Source: Paenibacillus sp. FSL H7-0357
Lineage (GTDB): Bacteria > Bacillota > Bacilli > Paenibacillales > Paenibacillaceae
DNA length: 64,000 nucleotides
Direction of reading: 5' to 3'
Assembly (NCBI RefSeq): GCF_000758525.1
Contig: NZ_CP009241.1
Location: 3,410,001 to 3,474,000 of the forward strand
Part shown: positions 42,898 to 51,139 of the stretch, in pieces
Numbering within the stretch: position 1 is the first letter of the stretch
How the letters are laid out: each line of letters begins with the position of its first letter
Position numbers and translations under genes: made by a program
Notes under the pieces: generated by a model
Seen by the model: the letters and a program-made list of their open reading frames with translations, nothing else
What the model was told of the DNA's origin: nothing
The model's database searches: none

Positions 42898-42951
42898 CAA
42901 ATGGAGCTGGCGCGAAGTTGCAGCCGAGTGTCCAAAAAGGATGTCTGAACG

Positions 42952-43620
42952 ATGGATGACCGGAAAATTGGGATTTTCATGGATTCACTGCTGCCCCTGT
43001 TTAAAGCGGGGGTGGCTTATACCCTTCCGCTGGCGCTTGTTTCCTTTGCGCTTGGATTGCTGCTAGCTGTTCTTACCGCGCTGTTCCGTCTCTCCTCATG
43101 GAGAATCCCGAAGCTGATTGCCCGGTTCTACGTCTGGGTTATCCGCGGAACACCGCTGCTGGTACAGCTCTTTATTATCTTTTATGGACTTCCGGCGGCA
43201 GGGATTGTGCTGGATCCTTTTATTGCCGCTGTAATCGGTTTTACACTCAGTGTTGGAGCCTATTCTTCGGAAATCGTCCGGGCAGCCATCCTGTCCATAC
43301 ATAAAGGCCAGTGGGAAGCTGCCTTTTCCGTCGGAATGAGCCGGGGGCAGGCACTGCGGCGGATTATTCTGCCTCAAGCGGCGCGTGTATCGGTTCCGCC
43401 CTTGTCGAACTCTTTTATCAGTCTCGTAAAGGATACCTCCCTGGCGGCAAGCATTACGTACGTAGAGATGTTCAAAACAGCGCAGCAGATCACGGCGACC
43501 ACCTACGAACCGCTGCTGCTCTATAGTGAGGCTGCATTATTCTACCTGCTGTTCTGCTCCGTGCTGTCCGCGCTGCAAAATGTCCTGGAACAGCGGTTTG
43601 ACCGTTATTCGGCGAGATAA
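42952..43620 (+). CDS. tcyB: Cystine ABC transporter permease (TcyB-like)
   Basis: A 222-residue HisM/GlnP-type permease with about five helices, the motif YVWVIRGTPLLVQLFIIFYG and the EAA loop WEAAFSVGMSRGQALRRIIL. It lies 54 bases after the binding protein gene and 12 bases before the ATPase gene. Confidence 0.87.
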   Translation: MDDRKIGIFMDSLLPLFKAGVAYTLPLALVSFALGLLLAVLTALFRLSSWRIPKLIARFYVWVIRGTPLLVQLFIIFYGLPAAGIVLDPFIAAVIGFTLSVGAYSSEIVRAAILSIHKGQWEAAFSVGMSRGQALRRIILPQAARVSVPPLSNSFISLVKDTSLAASITYVEMFKTAQQITATTYEPLLLYSEAALFYLLFCSVLSALQNVLEQRFDRYSAR

Positions 43621-43632
43621 GGAGGAAATCAC

Positions 43633-44385
43633 TTGATTGAAATTCGCGGCCTGCACAAATCCTTCGGTTCGCTACAGGTGTTAAAAGGTATCGACCTCAG
43701 CATGGAGCATGGCAAGGTTCTGGTGATTATCGGGCCCTCCGGCTCCGGCAAAACAACGCTGCTTCGCTGTTTTAATCTGCTGGAAATACCGGATCAGGGC
43801 AGCCTGTCGCTGGGGGGATTAAACCTTGAATTTACGCAAAACAGGAAAATTCCGCATAACACACTGATGGCCCTCCGTCAAAAAACAGGGATGGTTTTTC
43901 AGTCCTATAACCTGTTTCCGCATATGACTGCGCTTGACAATGTAATGGAGGGGCAGGTTACTGTACAGAAACGCAGCAAGGGGGAAGCCAGGAAGCGGGG
44001 GATAGAGCTGCTGGCCAAGGTTGGCCTCAGTGATAAAGTGGAGGCTTACCCCCATCAGCTGTCCGGCGGCCAGCAGCAGCGTGTGGCCATTGCCCGGGCG
44101 ATGGCGGTCGATCCCGAAGTGCTGCTGTTCGATGAGCCGACTTCAGCACTCGATCCTGAACTGGTGGGCGAGGTGCTGAAGGTCATCAAGCAGCTTGCAG
44201 CTGAAGGCATGACAATGGTGATCGTCACCCATGAGATGAAGTTTGCTGCCGATGTGGCCGACCGGATCATCCTGATGGACAACGGTGTGATCCTGGAACA
44301 GGGAACTCCGCAGCAGGTGCTGGAGCAGACGGAGAATCCGCGGGCCCTGCAGTTTCTGAACCGGCTGAGCGGTGATGATTTATGA
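43633..44385 (+). CDS. tcyC: Cystine ABC transporter ATPase (TcyC-like)
   Basis: A 250-residue ATPase with Walker A GPSGSGKTTL, Q-loop GMVFQSYNLFPH, signature LSGGQQQRVAIARA and Walker B LLFDEPTSALDPELVGEVLK. The stretch TALDNVMEGQVTVQKR matches the cystine importer ATPase TcyC. It begins at TTG behind TAAGGAGG. The general class also serves glutamine and histidine; cystine is inferred from the overall likeness of all three subunits. Confidence 0.87.
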   Translation: MIEIRGLHKSFGSLQVLKGIDLSMEHGKVLVIIGPSGSGKTTLLRCFNLLEIPDQGSLSLGGLNLEFTQNRKIPHNTLMALRQKTGMVFQSYNLFPHMTALDNVMEGQVTVQKRSKGEARKRGIELLAKVGLSDKVEAYPHQLSGGQQQRVAIARAMAVDPEVLLFDEPTSALDPELVGEVLKVIKQLAAEGMTMVIVTHEMKFAADVADRIILMDNGVILEQGTPQQVLEQTENPRALQFLNRLSGDDL

Positions 44386-44417
44386 GTCGCAGTGTATCCA
44401 AGCTGCGTGGAACAAGT

Positions 44418-44455
44418 AAAGGCAGTCCAGGGGGAGACCCGGACTGCCTTTGCTT
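44418..44455. terminator. Terminator after tcyABC
   Basis: AAAGGCAGTCC and GGACTGCCTTT form a perfect 11-bp stem; the AAA and TTT flanks allow use from both sides. Confidence 0.75.
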
Positions 44456-44511
44456 GTATTTAGTTCATCTCATGATGCGCGGGGGAGCGCCTGAGATGCA
44501 GTCAATAGTAG

Positions 44512-45186
44512 TTAGTTCTGCGTGGATGCATCATTGACTGAATTCAGATATTCCAGTGCATTGTACAGCATAACAGCCGCTTCGGCGCGGGTGAGCTCGC
44601 TTTTCGGATTAAACTTGCCATTTGCATCAAGCGTGTTGATCTTGTATTTCAGCGAACGCTGTATGCTGCCTTGGTAGGAAGGCTCCAGTGCAGCTTCATC
44701 AGCGATATCTACAGGAACAATATTGATCAGTGGCAGATTGCCAACCTTCTCCACGCCCTGAACGAGCAGGTTGGTGAACATCTCCTTAGTAATTAGCTTG
44801 GAAGGATCGATATCTGCAGGAATATCAACGTCGTTGTAATGGGCGTTGACGAAAGCTTCCGCATACCAGGTTTTGTCTTTTACCTTGGAGAATATAGCGC
44901 TGGCCAGAGGTGCCTTGTTGAAATCAATGGCAGCCAGACTGAGTTGAAGTCCACCAGTGATAAACTGCACGCCTTGTGCTGTGGTCACTTTGGCACCAGG
45001 CAGAAACTGGGTATCGGAGATGCCTTTAATGAGACCTTGTTCCTTCAGGGAGTTGATTTTGGACTTTCCGGCTACGTTGTCAATATCTTTAAAGCTGCCG
45101 CCAGCAGCAAACATCTGTCCTCCCAGCGAGAAGGAGAGAAGTGATACGGTTGTTATCACTGCAAAAGCACTTTTTTTCAGTTTCAT
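44512..45186 (-). CDS. Secreted S-layer-homology (SLH) domain protein
   Basis: A 224-residue secreted protein with a signal peptide (KKSAFAVITTVSLLSFSLGG, cleavage near QMFAAGG). It then shows SLH-like repeats: SFKDIDNVAGKSKINSLKEQ with GLIKGISDTQFLPGAKVT near residue 35-70, and a C-terminal NGKFNPKSELTRAEAAVMLY. SLH modules anchor proteins to pyruvylated cell-wall polymers. No catalytic domain is fused, so it may be a small wall-associated or regulatory protein. It is transcribed alone and converges on tcyC. Confidence 0.82.
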   Translation of the reverse strand: MKLKKSAFAVITTVSLLSFSLGGQMFAAGGSFKDIDNVAGKSKINSLKEQGLIKGISDTQFLPGAKVTTAQGVQFITGGLQLSLAAIDFNKAPLASAIFSKVKDKTWYAEAFVNAHYNDVDIPADIDPSKLITKEMFTNLLVQGVEKVGNLPLINIVPVDIADEAALEPSYQGSIQRSLKYKINTLDANGKFNPKSELTRAEAAVMLYNALEYLNSVNDASTQN

Positions 45187-45301
45187 GGAGATTCCACCTC
45201 TATAGTAGGGTAGGCCGCTTGGCCATTATCAACTCCTTTGACGTTATTGTTGGGGTGAAGGTTGCAGACAATTTAATTTTAAATGGCTATGTCTGCGTTT
45301 T

Positions 45302-45877
45302 CTACATCACTTCCTGAAACATCAGGTTGCGGTAAGGATACTTGCTGAGGCTGCTTTCGAACAATAGCGCGGCACCATACTCCTCTATCGTGACGGATTT
45401 CAGTGACCTTGCCTTAACGAATCTGCGAACCAGCTTGTTAACGGCAGTCCTGTCGTTGCGCCGGATTGCGGCAGCAAAGCTTTCGGCGTAACTGCGGCTT
45501 CTGGCCAGCTTCCGGTAAAACGGAAGAACAGCTGCGGCAATCCTGCGGTGCATCCTTGCATTAAAAGTAAATTGTACGGTACCCGGCGGGATCGTCGTCC
45601 CGTTTGTATAGAAGGATACCGGCAACGGAAAGGGGAAGGAGATAAAGTAGCCGATGCCGTTTGTGCCGTAATTCTCTACAGAAGCGAGAGTAGGAATCTT
45701 TGCGAGCAGTTTGCCCATAAGACTAAGGTCTGCGTTAACGATGGCGCTTGACCATTGCGCGGCAAAGCTGCCGCTTCCGGCTATCTTCCGGTAGAACGGC
45801 AGCATGGCCGCAGCAACTTTGCGCAGAATGGAGCCAGTCACAAGGGGTCTTGCTGTAGGTGCGATTTCATTTGCCAT
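45302..45877 (-). CDS. Hypothetical protein with internal duplication (191 aa)
   Basis: I do not recognise a family. The sequence has two related halves: ILRKVAAAMLPFYRKIAGSG near residue 17 and MHRRIAAAVLPFYRKLARSR near residue 107, each followed by a similar helix (SFAAQWSSAIVNADLSLMGK and SYAESFAAAIRRNDRTAVNK). Between them is a Pro/Gly-rich beta-like segment ending FTFNAR. There is no signal peptide. The start was set to ATG 45877 with AGGAGGG five bases upstream. The protein is basic and could bind nucleic acid or membranes, but no function is assigned. Confidence 0.65.
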   Translation of the reverse strand: MANEIAPTARPLVTGSILRKVAAAMLPFYRKIAGSGSFAAQWSSAIVNADLSLMGKLLAKIPTLASVENYGTNGIGYFISFPFPLPVSFYTNGTTIPPGTVQFTFNARMHRRIAAAVLPFYRKLARSRSYAESFAAAIRRNDRTAVNKLVRRFVKARSLKSVTIEEYGAALLFESSLSKYPYRNLMFQEVM

Positions 45878-45956
45878 CCGGACCCTCCTCATATCAATAA
45901 AATAATCCCTCAATATAAGGTATGGAAGCCGGGCCTATTTCGGATTGGGCAGACGT

Positions 45957-46829
45957 TTAATCTACAGGAATATAAATAGTTATTCGCATATTATCAGGAT
46001 ACGCTGAGTTCAACACATCCGTAATTTCAAAGTCCGGCCCCTCCCGCCGTTCATAATTGGTGTTCGGCAGCCAGGTTCCGTAGATATAGTCTCGGGTTGA
46101 CTGGCTCAACCCGGCTGGGCCATGGGCCTTGAACATGGCATAGTTTCCTGCCGGGATATCAAATTGGACATAAGCTTCCGCTGGAACTTCTGCTGTATCC
46201 GCTACCGCTTCACCGATGATAAATGAGAAGTCTCCGTTCTCCTGATAGTGGCAGGCGATGCCGTAGGACATCCCCGGTGACTGTTTTTCCGGAATAGCCA
46301 TGAACCGCCCGTTTCTTCCAAAGTCATCATAGAATCCGGGAATATCCTTGTAATGCGCGTCTTCATTTAGATTCGTTTTGTACTCTACGCCGATAATCTT
46401 TGTTCCTTCCCAGTGGATCAGAGTTGGTTTGTCCATTTCGTGTACATCTCCTTTGGTTTTTTTTTGGAGTTCCAGAAAATTGATGACAGGCTGTCCTTGG
46501 ATAACGTCTGCAGTTTTGCGGTATCTACCGGGCGTCAGGCCGGCAAAGCTTTGAAAAGCCCGGGTGAACGCTTCCTGGGACTGGTACTGAAAACACAGGG
46601 CGATTTGCAGTACGCTTTCGTTGCTTCCACGCAGGCGGTTAGCCGCCTCAGACAATCTTCGTTTGCGAATGTACTCGTTGACAGTGAAGCCGGAGATCGC
46701 CAGGAACATCCGCTGGAAATGAAATGCCGAGAAATAAGCCCGGGCGGCAATCTCTGCAATCCGCAGTTCCTCCTGCAGATGTTCTTCAATGTAGTCGAGC
46801 GACTGCTGGATTCTGAAGTAATAGTCCAT
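45957..46829 (-). CDS. AraC regulator with GyrI-like effector domain
   Basis: A 290-residue regulator. The N-terminal AraC-type double helix-turn-helix reads ELRIAEIAARAYFSAFHFQR and ESVLQIALCFQYQSQEAFTR. The C-terminal part (residues about 130-290) is a GyrI-like/SOUL effector-binding domain, as in Rob/BmrR relatives that sense hydrophobic drugs. The start was set to ATG 46829: the ATG nine bases earlier lies directly on the AAAGGA ribosome binding site. Its targets are not evident. Confidence 0.85.
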   Translation of the reverse strand: MDYYFRIQQSLDYIEEHLQEELRIAEIAARAYFSAFHFQRMFLAISGFTVNEYIRKRRLSEAANRLRGSNESVLQIALCFQYQSQEAFTRAFQSFAGLTPGRYRKTADVIQGQPVINFLELQKKTKGDVHEMDKPTLIHWEGTKIIGVEYKTNLNEDAHYKDIPGFYDDFGRNGRFMAIPEKQSPGMSYGIACHYQENGDFSFIIGEAVADTAEVPAEAYVQFDIPAGNYAMFKAHGPAGLSQSTRDYIYGTWLPNTNYERREGPDFEITDVLNSAYPDNMRITIYIPVD

Positions 46830-47041
46830 CGGCGTCATTCCTTTGCGCGTTAATTACAGCTTTAATTATGCGGGATATGTTGAAATGTTTTTTGATTCAT
46901 TGTGCGGAAATTCGGCGGGTGATGTTATAATCATGTCATAGACTTTTCATTTATGGTCAATTTTGTTATGCTTATATCGTAACGATTACTAATTATAAGT
47001 ACAAGATATAAGGAAATTCTTGCGGAAAGGCGGGAGAAGCC

Positions 47042-47512
47042 ATGAACCCAATTGCGAATATCAGCCAACAGTTTGCTGCGCAAAACTATAAATTGACGCC
47101 CCAGCGTGAGGCTATCGTGAAGGTGCTGCTTGATAATGAGGAAGAGCATTTAAGTGTGGAAGAGGTATACATGCGTGTGAAAACGAGTTATCCTCATTTG
47201 GGGCTGGCAACGGTATACCGGACTTTGGAGCTGCTATGTGAGCTGCATATTGTAGAAAAGATGAATTTCGGCGATGGCGTGGCCCGTTATGATCTGCGGG
47301 ATGATCATGCCCACATGCATCATCATCTGATCTGCAATGTGTGCGGAAGGCTGGAAGAAATCAAGGAAGACTGGCTGCTGGAGCTGGAAAGACGGCTGGA
47401 AGTGGAGTACGGATTTAAAGTCACCGATCACAGGCTCGACTTCAAAGGCACTTACAAGACATGCAAGCAGAACGGCTGTAAGGCGGACAAGCAAAAACAG
47501 GCGGTATCCTAA
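47042..47512 (+). CDS. fur: Ferric uptake regulator Fur
   Basis: A 156-residue metalloregulator that represses iron-uptake genes when bound to Fe(II). The DNA-binding half is YKLTPQREAIVKVLLDNEEE and HLGLATVYRTLELLCELHIV; the metal-sensing part is RDDHAHMHHHLICNVCGRLE, with a second cysteine pair in CKQNGCK. The sequence is closer to Bacillus Fur than to PerR or Zur, notably NFGDGVARYDLR. A near-consensus Fur box lies elsewhere in the window (56833). CGGGAGAAGCC precedes the ATG. Confidence 0.88.
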   Translation: MNPIANISQQFAAQNYKLTPQREAIVKVLLDNEEEHLSVEEVYMRVKTSYPHLGLATVYRTLELLCELHIVEKMNFGDGVARYDLRDDHAHMHHHLICNVCGRLEEIKEDWLLELERRLEVEYGFKVTDHRLDFKGTYKTCKQNGCKADKQKQAVS

Positions 47513-47539
47513 GGTTTCTGGAGATTAATATTGGGCATA

Positions 47540-47575
47540 AAAAAGACGCAGAGCTCTGGCAGCCTGCGTCTTTAG
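47540..47575. terminator. Terminator after fur
   Basis: AAAGACGCAG and CTGCGTCTTT form a perfect 10-bp stem between the convergent fur and membrane-protein genes. Confidence 0.8.
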
Positions 47576-47610
47576 GTGTATCATACTTTGGAAAGAAATA
47601 CTTATAATGG

Positions 47611-48156
47611 TTATTTCTCTACAGTGCCTTTAGCCTGCTTGGGCCAGAAAGTGTAGCTAAAACTTATAAGGGCATCAATCCCTACAATAATTGCCCAGAC
47701 TTTTAACGTTTCGAACAGATTCTCTGTTCGAGAAGAATCACCAGTCACAACAATCATACCGTACATCACAAGTGCGCCAATGGCAAAAGCGAGCAGATGA
47801 AGCAGCCAGCCGATTCTTTCATTGCGTGCATGTGCTGTGCCGTGTTTTGGCTTGGGAGCAGGTTTTGGACCTCCGGCAAAACGGTAAGCAAACCGTTCAT
47901 CCGCCCATTTGATCATCCGGTGGCCCCATGCGATGGATACGCCGATATAGATGGCGGAAAGACTATGCATGAATGTGGCTTCTGCGCCATTTCTCAGGTC
48001 AATTACCGCAACGGCGATAAGCACCAGATCAATCAGTGGAGTGCAGAACAGCAATATGGCTCCTATCTGCTTCTTGCGGAGGATATAACGGAAGGTCAGC
48101 CCCGCCAGGACGAACACCCAAAAGGCGATCTCACAGCCAATAATAAATAACGCCAT
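47611..48156 (-). CDS. Conserved integral membrane protein
   Basis: A 181-residue protein with about five hydrophobic helices: LFIIGCEIAFWVFVLAGLTF, GAILLFCTPLIDLVLIAVAV, SLSAIYIGVSIAWG, then after a Pro/Lys loop LLHLLAFAIGALVMYGMIVV and VWAIIVGIDALISFSYTF. The motif GHRMIKWADERFAYRF is distinctive. It resembles the YmcC-type hypothetical membrane proteins of Bacillus, an assignment I hold loosely. AGGAGG precedes the ATG. It is divergent from the TetR gene and may be its target. Confidence 0.65.
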   Translation of the reverse strand: MALFIIGCEIAFWVFVLAGLTFRYILRKKQIGAILLFCTPLIDLVLIAVAVIDLRNGAEATFMHSLSAIYIGVSIAWGHRMIKWADERFAYRFAGGPKPAPKPKHGTAHARNERIGWLLHLLAFAIGALVMYGMIVVTGDSSRTENLFETLKVWAIIVGIDALISFSYTFWPKQAKGTVEK

Positions 48157-48218
48157 TTTCGTATTTTCCTCCTAAATAGTACAAGTGTATTAAATCAATT
48201 GCTGTAAGTTTAGCATGG

Positions 48219-48248
48219 ATGACCTTATAAATTCAACTATGATATAAT
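48219..48248 (+). promoter_or_regulatory. Promoter placing transcription start on the TetR start codon
   Basis: TATAAT (48243-48248) and ATGACC (48219-48224, 18-base spacer) form a promoter. The ATG of the TetR gene begins seven bases after the -10, where transcription should start. Confidence 0.55.
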
Positions 48249-48254
48249 TGCCTT

Positions 48255-48845
48255 ATGCCAAAAATAGTGAATCATGAGGAACGGCGCCAACAGTTAGCCG
48301 AGGCCGCCTGGCGAATTATCCGCCGGGAAGGGATGGAGGCAGTCTCCGTCAGGAGTGTAGCGAGCGAGGCCGACATGTCATTGGGATCGCTGCGCCATTA
48401 TTTTGCCACCCAATCAGAATTGCTTGCCTTCTCCATGAAGATGGTGTCGGATCGGGTCAACGCACGTATGGAAGCTATGGAATTTACGGATCATCCACTG
48501 CAGGACATCGAACGGTTTATCCGTGAGCTGATGCCGCTGGATGAAGAGCGGAGTGTGGAGGCCGAAGTCTGGCTGGCATTTTCCGTAAAGGCTGTTACAG
48601 ACCCTGAGCTGCAGGTGCTGAAACAGGAGGTACATAACGCTATGTATGATGGCTTTAGCCAAGCCATTGAATATCTCGCGGCCCGGGGATTGCTTAAGGA
48701 GGGATTGGACCTGAGGGCCGAAGCCATGGCGCTGCATGCCTTGGTGGACGGGCTGGTGCTGCATCATATCAGCCAGCCGGAGCAAGTAACCCAGAAAGAC
48801 CTCAGCACGCTTGTAACCTACCATTTGCGGGGTCTGCTTCAATAA
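48255..48845 (+). CDS. TetR family transcriptional regulator
   Basis: A 196-residue regulator with an N-terminal helix-turn-helix (MEAVSVRSVASEADMSLGSL then RHYFATQSELLAFSM) and an all-helical ligand domain, ending HALVDGLVLHHISQPEQ. It resembles the BetI/PksA-like TetR group. No ribosome binding site lies before ATG 48255; instead a perfect TATAAT ends seven bases upstream, so the mRNA is probably leaderless. It is divergent from the membrane protein at 48156 and could repress it. Confidence 0.85.
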   Translation: MPKIVNHEERRQQLAEAAWRIIRREGMEAVSVRSVASEADMSLGSLRHYFATQSELLAFSMKMVSDRVNARMEAMEFTDHPLQDIERFIRELMPLDEERSVEAEVWLAFSVKAVTDPELQVLKQEVHNAMYDGFSQAIEYLAARGLLKEGLDLRAEAMALHALVDGLVLHHISQPEQVTQKDLSTLVTYHLRGLLQ

Positions 48846-48890
48846 CACAAACAAGCTGCCTTGGAATTATGGCAGCTTGTTTGTGTTATT
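48841..48890. terminator. 20-bp bidirectional terminator
   Basis: AATAACACAAACAAGCTGCC at 48841-48860 is perfectly complementary to 48871-48890 with a 10-base loop. It serves the converging TetR and AIM24-like genes. Confidence 0.85.
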
Positions 48891-48901
48891 ATTTCTCAGG
48901 C

Positions 48902-49582
48902 TTAAGGCCGGTTTGGCACAAACGATTTGATCCATGTTCCGAAGCTTCCCGGATTGCGGGTCTGCACCAGCACCACGCCCTCACCGCGGAATCTGCAGAC
49001 CAGAGCTTCACCGCTGGTCAAGCTGTTCAGCCAGCCGGAGGCGGCTTTTTCCACCTTGTAGTCCATATAATCCGGCCAAGCCACCAGGTGCCCGTTGTCG
49101 ATAACTACTTCCTCGCCAGGGGCGAGGTTAATCGCATGGATTGCCCCGAAGGAGGATAGGAACACCGTTCCGCTGCCGCTGATTTCTATAATGAAGAATC
49201 CTTCGCCGGAGAACAGGCCGCGGGTCAGGTTCTGCATTTTGGTGTTGACCTGAATCCCATGGGTTCCCGCGAGGAAGCCGTCCTTCTGAACATACAGCTT
49301 GTACGACCCGTCAAGCTCAATCGCCTGGATATCGCCGATTGCCCCGGGGGAGAGCAGCACTTCACTTTGTCCTCTGGTGGCAGTAAGCTCCTGGAAGAAG
49401 AACTTCTCCCCGCTCAGCATCCGGCCAAGCCCGCGCATCAAACCGCCGTCTACCGTACCTCTGATCTCAACATTCGGCGACATGGCGACCATTGCGCCCA
49501 TTTCCGCCTTGACACTTTCACCCGGGTTCAAATGCACCTTGAGCATGGCAAAAGCGCCATCATACAATACATCGTATTTCAT
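48902..49582 (-). CDS. AIM24 / TIGR00266 family protein
   Basis: A 226-residue beta-rich protein of the AIM24-like family, a jelly-roll trimer of unknown role that is widespread in bacteria. The typical segments are VKAEMGAMVAMSPNVEIRG, GEKFFFQELTATRGQSEVLL, the core HGIQVNTKMQNLTRGLFSGEG, and HLVAWPDYMDYKVEKAA. It has no signal peptide or membrane helix. CGGAGGAG precedes the ATG. It is a single-gene unit. Confidence 0.85.
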   Translation of the reverse strand: MKYDVLYDGAFAMLKVHLNPGESVKAEMGAMVAMSPNVEIRGTVDGGLMRGLGRMLSGEKFFFQELTATRGQSEVLLSPGAIGDIQAIELDGSYKLYVQKDGFLAGTHGIQVNTKMQNLTRGLFSGEGFFIIEISGSGTVFLSSFGAIHAINLAPGEEVVIDNGHLVAWPDYMDYKVEKAASGWLNSLTSGEALVCRFRGEGVVLVQTRNPGSFGTWIKSFVPNRP

Positions 49583-49798
49583 TGATTTCTCCTCCGATTC
49601 TGCCTGGCTTTTATACGGAATTCCTGTAAAACAAGGATACTGTATTATACCATTTTCTGGTCTGCAAGCTTCTAGATTTAAGCGGGTACCAGATTTTTAT
49701 AATTAACTATACCGGGAAATCAGGTCGTGAATATGTTAAAATTAAAGTATCGGCAGACGGCTTGCCGGTCATAACGATACAAAAGGAGTGTTGCTGCA

Positions 49799-50011
49799 AT
49801 GGCACGCACGAAAACACAAAAAGCTTTGCTCAAGGCAGAACGCGCCGGAACATGGTGCGCCGCAAGAAACCGGAGAACAAATGATGACTACAGCGCAATC
49901 TCCCAGCATGTACGTCTTACACCCAGCAAACAACAGCAATTGAATAAGATCAAACACAAGGAGCAGATCTTTCGGGATGGTGCTCCTTTGCATTTATACG
50001 GGGCCTCATAA
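49799..50011 (+). CDS. Small basic hypothetical protein (70 aa)
   Basis: A 70-residue lysine- and arginine-rich peptide beginning MARTKTQKALLKAERAGTWC with a middle segment AARNRRTNDDYSAISQHVRL. AAAGGAG lies nine bases before the ATG, supporting expression. No family is recognised; the charge suggests a nucleic-acid or ribosome-associated protein. Its end meets the AraC gene on the opposite strand. Confidence 0.55.
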   Translation: MARTKTQKALLKAERAGTWCAARNRRTNDDYSAISQHVRLTPSKQQQLNKIKHKEQIFRDGAPLHLYGAS

Positions 50012-50012
50012 T

Positions 50013-50831
50013 TTAAGTCTGTGCCCTGCTGTGTATACGGTACTGTTTTGGCGACATGCCAAACCGGCTGCGGAACACGCGGTGAAAGTAAGTATAGTTG
50101 GCAAAACCGCAGGTTTCAGAGACATGCTCCAGCGGCATCGGACTGAAGGTGATCCGTTCCCGCGCCATTTCCAGCCGGACGTCATTTACATATTTCACTA
50201 TGCTGGTGCCAAAAGCTTCTTTAAAGAGATGCACCGCGCGGGAGACTGAAATATCGACGTGGCCGGCCACATCCTCGAGCCGAAAAGAAATAGCGGCATG
50301 TTCCTCCACATATTGCTTCATCCGGTAGGCAAGATAACCTTTAGGTGAGATCACCGGCTGTTCGGTCATCAGTCTATCAATCTCCATGCATAAAATCTGC
50401 AGATAACACGCTGAAATCTCTGGTGAGGAGTCGGAGAGCCTGCGCTGCTCCAGCACAAGCTGGCGGAATAAGCCGAGAAAATAATCGCTGCGCGGCAAGC
50501 GGAGAAGGGCAGGACGCTGTGTGCGTGTCCACCATTCCTCGATCCAGGGGCCGCCGCAAAAAATATGGTAATCCCCACTTTCAATCCGTGGTTTGCCAAC
50601 AGGGTAGTTCTCTTTGTCGATGCTTAAATAGTAAGGATCATCCGGGGCGAAGAGCATGAGGTCGCCGGTCTCCACTGTGGAGATGACACCGTCAATCCGC
50701 GTCCGGCTGCGCCCCTCCGTCTGCAATCGCAGGAGATAATTCTGGAGGCCTTCATTGAGTGACGAATGGAAAGGCTTGCGGTGAAAAGAGAATCCCGCGG
50801 AAAATACGTGGCAGGCAGCAGCAGATGTCAT
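50013..50831 (-). CDS. AraC family transcriptional regulator
   Basis: A 272-residue regulator with an N-terminal cupin-like sensor (GVISTVETGDLMLFAPDDPY and CGGPWIEEWW) and a C-terminal AraC domain (SFRLEDVAGHVDISVSRAVH and PLEHVSETCGFANYTYFHRV). It resembles XylS/AraC regulators of sugar genes. It is divergent from the five-gene operon starting at 51140 and is the most likely activator of it. CAGGAGG precedes the ATG. Confidence 0.88.
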   Translation of the reverse strand: MTSAAACHVFSAGFSFHRKPFHSSLNEGLQNYLLRLQTEGRSRTRIDGVISTVETGDLMLFAPDDPYYLSIDKENYPVGKPRIESGDYHIFCGGPWIEEWWTRTQRPALLRLPRSDYFLGLFRQLVLEQRRLSDSSPEISACYLQILCMEIDRLMTEQPVISPKGYLAYRMKQYVEEHAAISFRLEDVAGHVDISVSRAVHLFKEAFGTSIVKYVNDVRLEMARERITFSPMPLEHVSETCGFANYTYFHRVFRSRFGMSPKQYRIHSRAQT

Positions 50832-51139
50832 GAGTCCTCCTGGGTTGTTGAAATGATAAGCAGATTGTTCATGTTTTAATCATATTATTCATTTTATTAT
50901 ATACGCTTTCATATTACCATGTAGCTAAGCAAAAACATATAAATGATGCGAAGGAGGCTGTATGGCGGCTCTGGAAGCTACATAAGCAGGCGTGGGGTTC
51001 AGAAGGCGCAGGAAATAGATATAAAGGACATTTTGTATAACAGCCCTTTTGTTCAGGTGATTTCCATAGTGTGGCCGAAGCGGGTACGCCGTTTTGAATA
51101 ACGCAAGTTAACTCTACATTGACTAGGAGTGAGGAAAGA
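50832..51139. other. Intergenic control region between AraC gene and sugar operon
   Basis: These 308 bases should hold the divergent promoters of the AraC gene and the operon at 51140. The first part is AT-rich, but I could not fix a convincing -35/-10 pair or operator. A seven-codon ORF with a strong ribosome binding site (50962-50985) lies within it. Confidence 0.5.
50962..50985 (+). CDS. Possible seven-codon leader peptide
   Basis: GAAGGAGG, then four bases, ATG and a frame reading MAALEAT followed by TAA. Spacing and Shine-Dalgarno are good, but so short a frame may be chance. If translated it could act as a leader of the sugar operon 155 bases downstream. Confidence 0.25.
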   Translation: MAALEAT

